In this document: in pieces, positions 24,738 through 33,400 of the stretch
Numbering within the stretch: the stretch's first letter is position 1
Layout: each line of letters begins with the position of its first letter
Assembly (NCBI GenBank): GCA_050245915.1
Contig: JBFWWZ010000004.1
Location: 1-64,000 of the forward strand
Reading direction: 5' to 3'
DNA from: JBDSKH01 sp050245915
GTDB lineage: Bacteria; Actinomycetota; Actinomycetes; Actinomycetales; Microbacteriaceae
DNA length: 64,000 nt
Translations under genes and position numbers: made by a program
Notes under the pieces: generated by a model
Database searches by the model: none
Seen by the model: the letters and a program-made list of their open reading frames with translations, nothing else
What the model was told of the DNA's origin: nothing

Positions 24738-25727
24738 CTATCGGTTCGTCCACTGCAGCAGTTGGTCGACGGGATAGGTGGTGACGATCCGGTCTGCCGG
24801 GATGCCGTTCTTCTCCGCGCGCTCGGCGCCGTAGTCGAGCAGGCCGAGCTGGCCCGGGGCGTGCGCATCGCTGTCGATCGAGAACAGGCAGCCGACATCG
24901 AGCGCGAGCTTGATGAGGTCGTCGGGCGGGTCCTGACGCTCGGGCCGCGAGTTGACCTCGACCGCGACGCCGTTCGCCGCGCACGCGGTGAAGACCGCCT
25001 TCGCGTCGAACTCGGCGCCCGGTCGCGTGCCGCGCAAACCCTCGACCAGCCTGCCGGTGATGTGGCCGAGCACGTCGGTGTGCGGGTTGGAGACGGCCGC
25101 GACCATGCGACGGGTCATCTGCCGCGCATCCATCTTCAGCTTCGAGTGCACGCTCGCCACGACGACGTCGAGCCGGCCGAGCAGCTCGTCGGTCTGGTCG
25201 AGGGTGCCGTCGTCGTGGATGTCAACCTCGATGCCCGAGAGCACCCGGATCCGGTCGTCGCTGAGCGTCGCCACCAGTTCGAGCTGTTGCTCGAGCCGTT
25301 CGGCGCTCAGACCCCGCGCGACGGTGAGCCGCGGCGAGTGATCGGTGATCGCGAGGTACTCGTGGCCGAGGGCCTTCGCCGCTCCGACCATGAGCTCGAC
25401 GGTGGTGAGGCCGTCACTCCACTCGGAGTGCGCGTGCAGATCGCCCTTGAGCTTCGCGCGGAGCTCACTGGTCGCCGCCACCGACGACGTCGCGCGCAGG
25501 TTCGCGAGGTACTCCGGCACCTCACCCGCCTGCGCCTGCCGGATCACCGTGTACGTGGTGTCGCCGATGCCCTTGGTGTTCTTCAGCCGCACCGGGTCGG
25601 CGGCGACGGCGGGATCCAGGCCGGCCAGCACCTCGCCGGCGGTGCGGAACGCCTTCGACTTGTACCGGATCGCGCGGTCGCGTTCGAGCAGGAACGCGAT
25701 CTCGGTGAGCGCGTCGAGGGGATCCAC
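24738..25727 (-). CDS. PHP-domain phosphoesterase with helix-hairpin-helix N-terminus
   Basis: Protein of 329 residues. Residues 1-80 are helical with an HhH-like element (NTKGIGDTTYTVIRQAQAG). The PHP metallo-domain follows: GDLHAHSEWSDG (metal His), AITDHSPR, GIEVDIHDDG, VASVHSKL, and near the end IDSDAHAPGQ. The layout is like the C-terminal part of PolX polymerases without the polymerase domain, so a DNA-repair or phosphate-removing role is plausible. GTG start at 25727. It ends 10 bases before the oxidoreductase gene start. Confidence 0.85.
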   Translation of the reverse strand: MDPLDALTEIAFLLERDRAIRYKSKAFRTAGEVLAGLDPAVAADPVRLKNTKGIGDTTYTVIRQAQAGEVPEYLANLRATSSVAATSELRAKLKGDLHAHSEWSDGLTTVELMVGAAKALGHEYLAITDHSPRLTVARGLSAERLEQQLELVATLSDDRIRVLSGIEVDIHDDGTLDQTDELLGRLDVVVASVHSKLKMDARQMTRRMVAAVSNPHTDVLGHITGRLVEGLRGTRPGAEFDAKAVFTACAANGVAVEVNSRPERQDPPDDLIKLALDVGCLFSIDSDAHAPGQLGLLDYGAERAEKNGIPADRIVTTYPVDQLLQWTNR

Positions 25728-25737
25728 CCTCTCGACG

Positions 25738-26766
25738 CTATTCGACGGGGCTGAGCTGCGGAACCAGGCCGAACAAGTCCTTCGGGTCCTGCGGCGCCGC
25801 GACCAGATCGATGTCGACGCAGGCCGAGGTGCCGGTGACGCTGTCGCGCACGTACCGCAGGGCGCTGAAGTCCTCGATGGCGAAGCCGACCGAATCGAAC
25901 AGCGTGACCTGGTCGTCGGAGGTGCGACCGTCGGCGGCGCCCGTGATGACCTCCCACAGCTCGGTGACCGCGAAGTCGGCGGGCTTGTTCTGCAGCTCGC
26001 CCTCGATGCGGGTCTGCGGGGTGTACTCCACGAACACGGCGGCGCGGTCGAGGATCGCGGGGTCCAGTTCGGTCTTGCCGGGGCAGTCGCCGCCGATGGC
26101 GTTGAGGTGCGTGCCGGGCTGCACGTCCTCGTCGCGGAGCACCGTGGCGTTGGTCTTGTCGGCGGTGCAGGTCGTCACGATGTCCGCTCCGCGCGCCGCC
26201 TCCGCGGCCGACCCGCAGACCACGATGTCGAAGCCCAGGGGGGTGAGGTTGCGGACCAGCTTGGCCATGGCATCCGGATCGGTGTCGTAGACGCGCAGCG
26301 TCGAGATGCCGAGCACCTCGCGGAAGGCGATCGCCTGGAATTCCGCCTGCGAGCCGGTGCCGACGAGCGCCATCACCGAGCTGCCGGGGCGGGCCAGCGC
26401 ACGCGCCGCGAACGCCGACGTCGCGGCGGTACGCAGCGCGGTGAGCAGCGTCATCTCGGCGACGAACACCGGGTAGCCGTTGTGCACGTTGGAGAGCACG
26501 CCGAACGCCGTCACCGTCTGGTAGCCGCGCAGCGGGTTCGACGGGTGGCCATTCACGTACTTGAACGCGTAGAGCTCGGGGTCGCTGATCGGCATGAGCT
26601 CGATCACGCCCCAGGGGGTGTGGCTGGCGATCCGCTCGATCTTGTCGAACTGCGGCCAGCGCCGGAAGTCCGCGTCGAGGTAATCCACCATGCCGCGCAT
26701 GATGGCGCCGGGACCGCGGTCCGCGATCCAGCGGGCCATCGAGGCGACGCCGACGAAGTCGGTCAT
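25738..26766 (-). CDS. ornithine cyclodeaminase-family protein
   Basis: Protein of 342 residues in the ornithine cyclodeaminase/mu-crystallin family; it would convert ornithine to proline and ammonia with bound NAD. Family marks are the substrate Arg/Lys region near YAFKYVNGHPSNPLRG, the Rossmann motif ALVGTGSQAEFQA near residue 140, and NAIGGDCPGKTELDP near 230. It overlaps the dimethylargininase-like gene upstream by 4 bases. The pair thus forms a short arginine/ornithine-to-proline route, and PutA, which degrades proline, lies 4 kb away. Confidence 0.88.
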   Translation of the reverse strand: MTDFVGVASMARWIADRGPGAIMRGMVDYLDADFRRWPQFDKIERIASHTPWGVIELMPISDPELYAFKYVNGHPSNPLRGYQTVTAFGVLSNVHNGYPVFVAEMTLLTALRTAATSAFAARALARPGSSVMALVGTGSQAEFQAIAFREVLGISTLRVYDTDPDAMAKLVRNLTPLGFDIVVCGSAAEAARGADIVTTCTADKTNATVLRDEDVQPGTHLNAIGGDCPGKTELDPAILDRAAVFVEYTPQTRIEGELQNKPADFAVTELWEVITGAADGRTSDDQVTLFDSVGFAIEDFSALRYVRDSVTGTSACVDIDLVAAPQDPKDLFGLVPQLSPVE

Positions 26767-27605
26767 CCGCGCAGCTCCAGGGTGCAGCATTTGACGCCGC
26801 CGCCGCCGAGCAGCAGCTCGGACAGGTCGAGGCCGTGCGGCACGAACCCGCGGTCCCGCAGATCCTTCTCGAACGTGACCGCACGGGAGGCGATGACGAC
26901 GTTCTTGCCGTCGCTGAAGCTGTTCAGCCCCAGCACCGCGGCGTCCGCGTCGGTGACGTGGATGGCATCCGGGAACCGCTCGTCGAGGATGTCGAGCGAG
27001 GCGGCATCGAACGCCTTCGGAAGGAACGCGACGCTGCCGGGCCCCCCGTTGGAGTCGAGCACGGCGAACGCGGTGTCGAGGTGGTAGAAGCTCGGGTCGA
27101 TGAGCTTCAGGGTGACGACCTCGCGTCCGTAGATGTCGCGCAGCTCCTGGTGGCTGGCGACGTCGGTGCGGAACCCGGTGCCGGCGTAGATGGTGTCGCC
27201 GACGAGCAGCATGTCGCCCTCGCCCTCGTTGGTGGCGACGGGTTCGCGCACGTCGAAGCCGTTGGCACGGAACCAGTCCATGTACGCCGGGCCTTCGGGC
27301 TGACGCTCCGGGTACTCGAACTTGGCGCCGTAGGCGATGCCGTCGAGCACGTAGCCGCCGTTGGCCGCGTAGACCATGTCGGGCAGGCCCTCGATCGGGT
27401 CGATCAGGTGGATCTCGAAGCCGAGCTCCTGGTACTTGGCGTGGAGGGTCTCCCACTGGCGAAGGGCCAGGCCGGTGTCGGTGGGGTCCTCGGGATGCAT
27501 CCACGGGTTGATCCGGTAGCTGACGGTGAAGTGCTCGGGCCGGCACATCAGCACGGTGCGCTTGGTCGCCACCCGTGAGGGCGCGGAAGAAGAGGGCGAG
27601 GTCAT
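26763..27605 (-). CDS. ddaH: dimethylargininase / arginine-type amidinohydrolase
   Basis: Guanidino-group hydrolase of 280 residues (pentein fold). N-terminal MCRPEHFTVSYRINPWM, then the DMVYAANGG motif, GEGDMLLVGDTIYAGTGFRT, FYHLDTAF (catalytic His) and a C-terminal GGGGVKCCTLEL that holds the nucleophile Cys. It would hydrolyse methylarginine or arginine to citrulline or ornithine. Of two close ATGs, 27605 is preferred because GGAAAG lies 6 bases upstream; ATG 27611 would abut it. It is coupled to the cyclodeaminase gene and diverges from the Lrp regulator. Confidence 0.85.
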   Translation of the reverse strand: MTSPSSSAPSRVATKRTVLMCRPEHFTVSYRINPWMHPEDPTDTGLALRQWETLHAKYQELGFEIHLIDPIEGLPDMVYAANGGYVLDGIAYGAKFEYPERQPEGPAYMDWFRANGFDVREPVATNEGEGDMLLVGDTIYAGTGFRTDVASHQELRDIYGREVVTLKLIDPSFYHLDTAFAVLDSNGGPGSVAFLPKAFDAASLDILDERFPDAIHVTDADAAVLGLNSFSDGKNVVIASRAVTFEKDLRDRGFVPHGLDLSELLLGGGGVKCCTLELRG

Positions 27606-27662
27606 CGTCATCTTTCCAGTGTCGCACGCACGGTTCGCGTATTTTCCGGCGGGAAGCGCATC

Positions 27663-27703
27663 GATTCGCCGTGATGACTGGCCTTCGCGCAATGATTCGC
27701 CGT
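27663..27703. promoter_or_regulatory. direct repeat GATTCGCCGT, candidate Lrp site
   Basis: GATTCGCCGT occurs at 27663-27672 and again at 27694-27703, about three helical turns apart, in the gap between the divergent dimethylargininase and AsnC/Lrp genes. Lrp-type proteins bind repeated sites on one DNA face, so this is a plausible autoregulatory region. Binding is inference. Confidence 0.4.
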
Positions 27704-27714
27704 AGTGTGCACGC

Positions 27715-28152
27715 ATGGACAACCTCGACTTCGGCATCCTCGACCTGCTGCGCCAGAACGCACGCGCCGGCTACGGCGACATCGGCGACCGGGTCGGACT
27801 GTCCGCCTCCGCCGTGAAGCGGCGTGTCGACCGCCTCGTCGCCGACGGCGTGATCCGCGCGTTCACCATCCAGGTCGACCCCGCCGTCGACGGCATGGCG
27901 ACCGAGGCGTACGTCGAGCTGTTCTGCCGCGGCACCGTCGCCCCGGAGGAGCTGAAGCGGATCCTGTCGAGCGTCCCCGAGGTCGTCGATGCGTCCACCG
28001 TCACCGGCTCGGCCGACGCGATGGTGCACATCCGCTCACGCGACATCCCGTCGCTCGAGAACGCGCTCGAGAAGGTGCGCATCGCCCCGTCGGTCGATCA
28101 CACCCGGAGCGCGATCGTGCTGTCGCACCTGATCCACCGCAACTACGACTGA
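27715..28152 (+). CDS. Lrp/AsnC-family transcriptional regulator
   Basis: Regulator of 145 residues. Winged HTH at about 5-55 (FGILDLLRQNARAGYGDIG, then SASAVKRRVDRLVADGVI) and a RAM ligand/dimer domain after residue 65 (TVTGSADAMVHIRSRDIP). It diverges from the ddaH-cyclodeaminase pair, and linked Lrp genes commonly sense the amino acid of the pathway, here probably arginine, ornithine or proline. Its 3' end overlaps the convergent YbaK-like gene by 10 bases. Confidence 0.9.
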   Translation: MDNLDFGILDLLRQNARAGYGDIGDRVGLSASAVKRRVDRLVADGVIRAFTIQVDPAVDGMATEAYVELFCRGTVAPEELKRILSSVPEVVDASTVTGSADAMVHIRSRDIPSLENALEKVRIAPSVDHTRSAIVLSHLIHRNYD

Positions 28153-28667
28153 GGCTCCTTCGCGAGCCCCTCGATCACCTGCGCCCCCGGGAGCCCCGCG
28201 AGCAGCGCGCCCGGCAGCACGATCTTCGCGGCGCGGATGCCGGCGCCGATCACCACGTCGCCGAGCGCCGGGATGCGGCTGTCGACGTAGAGCGCCCAGT
28301 CCGCGGGGATGCCGATCGGCGTGATGCCGCCGTACTCCATCCCGGTCAGGGTGACGGCATCATCCATCGGCGCGAACGACGCCCTGCGTGCATCGAGCAG
28401 CTTGCGCACCACGGTGTTCACGTCGAGCCGGGTCGTGGCGAGCACCATGCACGCGGCGAAGCGGGTCACCTCGCCGCGGGTTCCCGCCACGATCACGCAG
28501 TTCGCCGAGACGTCGAGCCCGACGTCGTACGCCTCGCAGAAGGCGGCGGTGTCGGCGAGGGCGGCATCGATCGGCGCCACCCGCACATCCCCCGCCGGAA
28601 GGGCCGCGAAGACCGGCGGTGCCAGCAGTTCGGGATGATCGGCCGCCGGGACGAGTTCGAGTCTCAC
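28143..28667 (-). CDS. YbaK/prolyl-tRNA editing-domain protein
   Basis: Protein of 174 residues consisting of a single aminoacyl-tRNA editing domain (YbaK/ProX type), which clears mischarged tRNA. Typical stretches are SANCVIVAGTRGEVTRFAAC (conserved region around the catalytic Lys position, here not Lys), RKLLDARRASFA and TGMEYGGITPIGIP near residue 110. It is a trans-editing factor by analogy, without a synthetase. It stands alone between the Lrp gene and a divergent GntR gene. Confidence 0.85.
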   Translation of the reverse strand: MRLELVPAADHPELLAPPVFAALPAGDVRVAPIDAALADTAAFCEAYDVGLDVSANCVIVAGTRGEVTRFAACMVLATTRLDVNTVVRKLLDARRASFAPMDDAVTLTGMEYGGITPIGIPADWALYVDSRIPALGDVVIGAGIRAAKIVLPGALLAGLPGAQVIEGLAKEPQS

Positions 28668-28684
28668 CGGTCTAGTCTCGCGGC

Positions 28685-29011
28685 ATGAGATTCACCGCCG
28701 CGACCTCCGCGGAGCTGAAGTCGCAGATCGTCGCGGCCGGGCTCCCCGCCGGGACGAAGCTGCCGACCGTGCGTGCGCTCGCCGACGAGCTGGGCATCGC
28801 GGTGAACACCGTCGCGAAGGCGTACCGCGAGCTCGAGGCCGCCGGCGTGCTCGAGACCCGCGGCCGCGCCGGGTCGTTCATCGCGCTGAGTCAGGATGCC
28901 GCGGAGCACGCCCTGCAGGAAGCGGCCGCCGCGTATGCGGCCCGCGCCCGCGAGCTCGGCATCGACGCGCAGCGTGCGGTCGAATACGTGAAGACCGCGC
29001 TGGTTGAGTAG
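28685..29011 (+). CDS. small GntR-family regulator (YtrA type)
   Basis: Regulator of 108 residues: winged HTH (KLPTVRALADELGIAVNTVA, then KAYRELEAAGVL) and a short helical tail, so of the YtrA subfamily without a large ligand domain. Members usually control ABC transporters, none of which lies beside it. A -10-like TAGTCT ends about 8 bases before the ATG, suggesting a nearly leaderless message. Its TAG stop is part of the repeat at 29000-29038. Confidence 0.88.
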   Translation: MRFTAATSAELKSQIVAAGLPAGTKLPTVRALADELGIAVNTVAKAYRELEAAGVLETRGRAGSFIALSQDAAEHALQEAAAAYAARARELGIDAQRAVEYVKTALVE

Positions 29012-29038
29012 CGGCCGCAGGTCGCGTGTCGAAACCAG
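29000..29038. repeat. REP-like inverted repeat, GAGTAG/CGACAC type
   Basis: CTGGTTGAGTAGC on the left and GTGTCGAAACCAG on the right enclose a short GC core; the ends CTGGTT/AACCAG are complementary. The same pattern, inverted, is at 45205-45240. The stop codon of the GntR gene (TAG 29009-29011) is supplied by the element, and the convergent gene ends 4 bases beyond it. Confidence 0.6.
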
Positions 29039-29041
29039 ACG

Positions 29042-29476
29042 TCAGTCGCCGGAGCGCCCGCGTGCCGCGAGCCCGATCGAAGCGATCGCCATTGCCGCGG
29101 CAAGAGGCGAGCGCGCGAGCTGGGCGGCAGTCCACGTGACCGCGTCGGTGCGCACGGGCACTGCGCCGAACGAGCCGAGGGGCACGCTGACAGCAATTGC
29201 CGCGGCGACTGCCACTGCGAACGCACACCAGAACGCGGAGCGTGCGCCCAAGGGGAGGGCGAGGGAGACGGCGGAGAACGCCAGGACCACGAGGGCGGTG
29301 ACGATGGCCGCGATCACCGCGAGCCGCGGGTCGACCACGCCGAGTGGCCCGCCCGGCCCGAACGCGATGCCGCCGGCGATCGCACCGACCTCGGCCGTGC
29401 CTACCGCAACCGCGATCGCGGCGAGGGCGCCCGACAGGACCCCCAGCGAACCTGCCGCCATCCGGGAATCGGTCAT
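29042..29476 (-). CDS. small integral membrane protein of unknown function
   Basis: Protein of 144 residues with about four hydrophobic helices (about 8-35, 48-70, 78-100, 115-135), rich in Ala, Val and Gly. No known family. The ATG at 29476 overlaps the stop of the preceding exported-protein gene by 4 bases. It is the last of three coupled genes of unknown role (30410-29042) behind one regulated promoter. Confidence 0.72.
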   Translation of the reverse strand: MTDSRMAAGSLGVLSGALAAIAVAVGTAEVGAIAGGIAFGPGGPLGVVDPRLAVIAAIVTALVVLAFSAVSLALPLGARSAFWCAFAVAVAAAIAVSVPLGSFGAVPVRTDAVTWTAAQLARSPLAAAMAIASIGLAARGRSGD

Positions 29477-30015
29477 GAGCGGCGCAACTCGATCTCGCCG
29501 CCACCTGCCACCGGGATGGAGACTTCGACGGCGCTCGCGTCGGCAACACCGACCACGAGGTTGTCGCTCACCTTGGACCAACCACCGCCGATCGCGGCCG
29601 GCACTGCAGCCGCGTCCGGAAGCAACTGAGCTACGTACGTGACGCCATCGAGGCCCTGCACGCCGACCAACTGCCCGGACGCCGCGATTCGGCTCACACT
29701 GTTGCATGCCCCGCCGATTGTGTCGCGCGGCCCGAGCGAGACCAGGATGCAGACGTCGCGTTTGTCGTCGAGCGCCACCCAATAGTCGCGCGGCCCGTCG
29801 GAGCCCAGCCACCGGGCGGTCTGGGCACGAATGCCGAAGTCTGATGCGGGGAACGCCTGCGGAAGCGCGTCCCGTGCGCTGCGCGGCGCGTCGAGGACGG
29901 ACACGACGGCACCCGGATCGACCGAGCCCGCAGTTGACGCGACGATCCCGCTGACCGCGATTGCCGCACCGGCGAGGACCGCGGTGCCCGTGCTCAGCAG
30001 CATCCGGCGGGTCAT
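29473..30015 (-). CDS. exported or membrane-tethered protein of unknown function
   Basis: Protein of 180 residues. An N-terminal RR-containing segment plus hydrophobic stretch (MTRRMLLSTGTAVLAGAA, to about 29) looks like a signal peptide or anchor. The rest (about 35-180) is a compact mixed-strand domain with Cys residues near 88 and 103 in DVCILVSLGP and GGACNSVSR, which may pair outside the cell. ATG 30015 is preferred to 30018 because GGAGG is then 5 bases upstream. It overlaps both neighbours. No family recognised. Confidence 0.72.
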   Translation of the reverse strand: MTRRMLLSTGTAVLAGAAIAVSGIVASTAGSVDPGAVVSVLDAPRSARDALPQAFPASDFGIRAQTARWLGSDGPRDYWVALDDKRDVCILVSLGPRDTIGGACNSVSRIAASGQLVGVQGLDGVTYVAQLLPDAAAVPAAIGGGWSKVSDNLVVGVADASAVEVSIPVAGGGEIELRRS

Positions 30016-30410
30016 CATTTCCTCCACGCGTTCACGTCGATTGTCGGGCTGCCCGGGAGGGTACCGCCCAAGAAATCCCAGTAGACACGACTGCGCGCAC
30101 CCGCGTACGGCGGGTGCGACATGAGGGCTGTGGCTTGATTGTCGGCGTACGTACTCGCGAGGAGCACGCTGCCCGACATCGTCTGCAGATACAGTCGCGG
30201 CAGATTGGACACCGAGAGATACGCCTTCCCGCCCGAGACGGTGGCGGCCGCCGAGTATTTCATGGCGACTTCGGTGAGGGGATAGTTGAGGGCGTACTGG
30301 GTGTACGCCGCCTGCGCCGTCTGAGGCGCTGACAGGAGCGCGATTCCTGTGGAAAGAAGCGCGGCGAAGAGCGCTTGTGCCCTCCGCCGCCTCGTGCCAG
30401 GAACTGTCAT
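30015..30410 (-). CDS. secreted small protein of unknown function
   Basis: Protein of 131 residues. A clear Sec signal peptide: basic start (GTRRRRAQ), hydrophobic core, cleavage near AQA-AYT at about residue 34. The mature part of about 97 residues is rich in Tyr, Ser and Ala, with no cysteine and a basic end (NAWRK). The -10 of its promoter lies only 6 bases before the ATG, so the message seems leaderless. First gene of a three-gene unit. I considered a lactococcin 972-type bacteriocin but the motifs do not fit. Confidence 0.72.
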   Translation of the reverse strand: MTVPGTRRRRAQALFAALLSTGIALLSAPQTAQAAYTQYALNYPLTEVAMKYSAAATVSGGKAYLSVSNLPRLYLQTMSGSVLLASTYADNQATALMSHPPYAGARSRVYWDFLGGTLPGSPTIDVNAWRK

Positions 30411-30416
30411 GGCGCG

Positions 30417-30446
30417 ACACTACTGCTACTTATGAGTAGCGGTCAA
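30417..30446 (-). promoter_or_regulatory. promoter with palindrome filling the spacer
   Basis: On the minus strand: TTGACC (30446-30441) and TAGTGT (30422-30417) with an 18-base spacer. The spacer is almost exactly filled by the palindrome GCTACTCATAAGTAGC (30440-30425). The -10 ends 6 bases before the ATG at 30410. A repressor bound there would block the promoter completely. No regulator gene is adjacent. Confidence 0.6.
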
Positions 30447-30474
30447 GGATGGCCGCGTTCGCCGGCATCCCGGA

Positions 30475-33400
30475 CTACACCGGCAGCGCGATGAACCCGC
30501 GATCCGGGTTGCCGAAGCGGTGCGCCGTCACCGACACCGCCTGCTCGCGCAGGAACGGCAGCAGCTCGACCCGTCCGGCGGCGGTGACCGGGCCGGACCA
30601 GATGGCGACATCGGGGGCCCCGCCGACCGCGGCGGCGAGCGCGGACGCGTCGCCGCCGATGAGCCGGATGCGTGCGGGACGATCCGCCGCCACGTGCGCG
30701 TGGAAGGCCGCGTCCGGCTCGACCGTGACGTTCACGATCGGCAGCACGGCATCCTGGATCGCGTTCGGGGCGGTGGCGAGCGCCAGCACACCCGCCGGCA
30801 GCGTCACCGGGGTCGACACGTGCATCGTGGCGCGGGCGCGCACGCCGGCTGCGAGCACCCGGATGAGGTCGGCGAGCTCACCGCCCTCCGCGAGCCGGAC
30901 CGTGATCTCCGCCGGGCGGTAGCGGAACACGTTGCGCTCGACCTCGAGCCCGGAGATGTCGCGCGACACCCCGAACTCCGTGTCCCACGCGGCCTGGTCG
31001 GAGAGCGCACCCCGGCGCACGCGATCGAACTCGTCGTATCCGAGCGCCGGCTGGCAGGTCTCGATGAACGCGGCGACGCGCGGGTCGAGTTCGCCGAGCG
31101 TGAGGTCGCCCGCGGGCCCGGCCTCGACCGGAGTCCAGTCGCCGAGCACGAACAGGGTGTTCGGCCCGCCGACCTTGGCGTTCGGTCCGACACCGGAGCG
31201 CTTCCAGCCGCCGAACGGCTGGCGGCGCACGATGGCGCCGGTGATCACGCGGTTCACGTAGAGGTTGCCCGCCTGCACGGTGTCCATCCAGTGCGCGACC
31301 TCGTCGGTGTCGAGCGAGTGGATGCCGGCGGTGAGCCCGTAGTCGACAGCGTTCTGCAGCGCGATCGCCTCGTCGAGCGTGCGGGCGGTCATGATGCCGA
31401 GCACCGGCCCGAAGTACTCGGTCAGGTGGAATTCGCTGCCCGGCAGCACCCCGTCGCGCACGCCCGGCGACCACAGCCGCCCGGTGTCGTCGAGCCTGCG
31501 CGGCTCGACCAGCCAGCTCTCGCCCTCGGCGAGCTGGGTCAGTCCGCGCTTCAGCTTGCCCTGCACGCTCTCGACGATCGGGCCCATCAGGGTGGCAGGA
31601 TCCTGCGGCCAGCCGACCTTCATGCTGGTGACCGCGTCGGCGAGCTGGCGGCGGAACCGATCCGACTCGCCCACCGACCCGACCAGGATGACGAGCGACG
31701 CCGCCGAGCACTTCTGGCCGGCGTTGCCGAATGCGCTCTTCACCACGTCGGCGACGGCCAGGTCGAGGTCGGCCGACGGGGTGACGATGATGGCGTTCTT
31801 GCCGCTCGTCTCGCCGAGCAGCGGCAGGTCGGGCTTCCAGGAGCGGAACAGCGCGGCCGTCTCGAACGACCCGGTCAGGATGACGCGGCCCACCTCGGGC
31901 GCGGTCAGCAGCTGCCTGCCGAGGTCGCGGCCGGAGACGTCGACGAGGGTCACGAGATCCTTCGGCACACCGGCCTCCCAGAGCGCCTCGGCGACGACGG
32001 CGCCGCTGCGCTGCGCCTGCCGCGCGGGCTTGAAGAGCACGGCGCTTCCCGCGGCGAGCGCGGCGAGCACACCGCCGCCGGGGATCGCGACCGGGAAGTT
32101 CCACGGGGGCACGACGGCGGTGACGCCGACGGGCCGGAAGGCGGCGCCCTCGACGGCGGCGAGCTCACGCGCCCGCGCCGCGTAGAAGTGCGCGAAGTCG
32201 ATGACCTCGCTCACCTCCACGTCGGCCTCGGCGATGGTCTTGCCGGTCTCCGACGCCATCACCTCGATCAGCCGGCCGCGGAACACCGACAGCACCTCGC
32301 CCGCGCGGTCGAGCAGGTCGGCGCGCTCGCTGCCCGGCAGCTGGCCCCACCGACGGCCGGCGGCAGCGGCCGCCGTGATCAGGCGCTGCAGCTGCTCCTC
32401 CGATTCGACGGCGGCAGCGGCGATGGATGCCTTCCCCAGGTCGGACGACGCGCTCCGCTCCAGCAGGCCGCGCGCCCATTCCCGGTTCGCAGCGAGCGCC
32501 GGATCGGTGTCGGCCTCGTTCTCGAACTCCCGCCGCGTCTCCGGCAGCGCGGGGTGCAGCCGGTCCTGGGTGCGGTTCGGGGCCGGCAGCTCGAGGTCGA
32601 GATCGGCGAGGGATGCCGCGAACCGGTCCCGCTCGCGGCCGTAGATCCCGGCGTCGTCCAGCTCGAACAGCCCGGACATGAAGTTGTCGGTGCTGGCGTT
32701 CTCCTCGAGGCGGCGGACGAGATAGCTGATCGCGGCGTCGAACTCCTCCGGGTGCACCACGGGGGTGTAGAGCAGCAGGCCGCCGGTCGTGCGGCGCACC
32801 GCGTCCGCCTGGGCCGCCGCCATCCCGAGCAGCATCTCGATCTCGACCCGGGTGGTGACCAGCCGGCGCTGGGCGAGCAGCCAGGCGAAGGCGAGGTCGA
32901 ACAGGTTGTGCCCGGCGACGCCGATGCGCACCGCGTCGAGGTTCTCGGGGGTGATGGCGCGCACCAGCATCCGCTTGTAGTTGGTGTCGGACTGCTGCTT
33001 CGTCGACCAGGTGGCGAGCGGCCAGTCGTGCATGGTCGCGTCGACCCGTTCCATGGCGAGGTTCGCGCCCTTCACGATGCGCACCTTGATCCCGGCGCCA
33101 CCGGCGGCGCGGCGGGCCTTCGCCCAGGCCGTGAGCGCCTGCAGTGCCGCCACGGCATCCGGAAGGTACGCCTGCAGCACGATGCCGGCTTCGAGGTGCT
33201 GCATCTTCGGCTGCTCGAGCAGGCGGGTGAACACCGCGATGGTGAGGTGCAGGTCGCGGTACTCCTCCATGTCGAGGTTGATGAACTTCGGGGTCTTCGC
33301 GGCGGCCGCCTGCTCGTAGAGCGGGGTGAGGCGGTCCACCACGCGGGTCACGGTCTCGTCGAAGCCCCACATGCTCAGCTGCGACGCGACCGACGACACC

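Noticed and set aside
30015..30410. Lactococcin 972-type bacteriocin
   Set aside because: Size and signal peptide fit, but the Trp/Gly/Tyr-rich signature and the usual large immunity membrane protein and ABC ATPase are missing.
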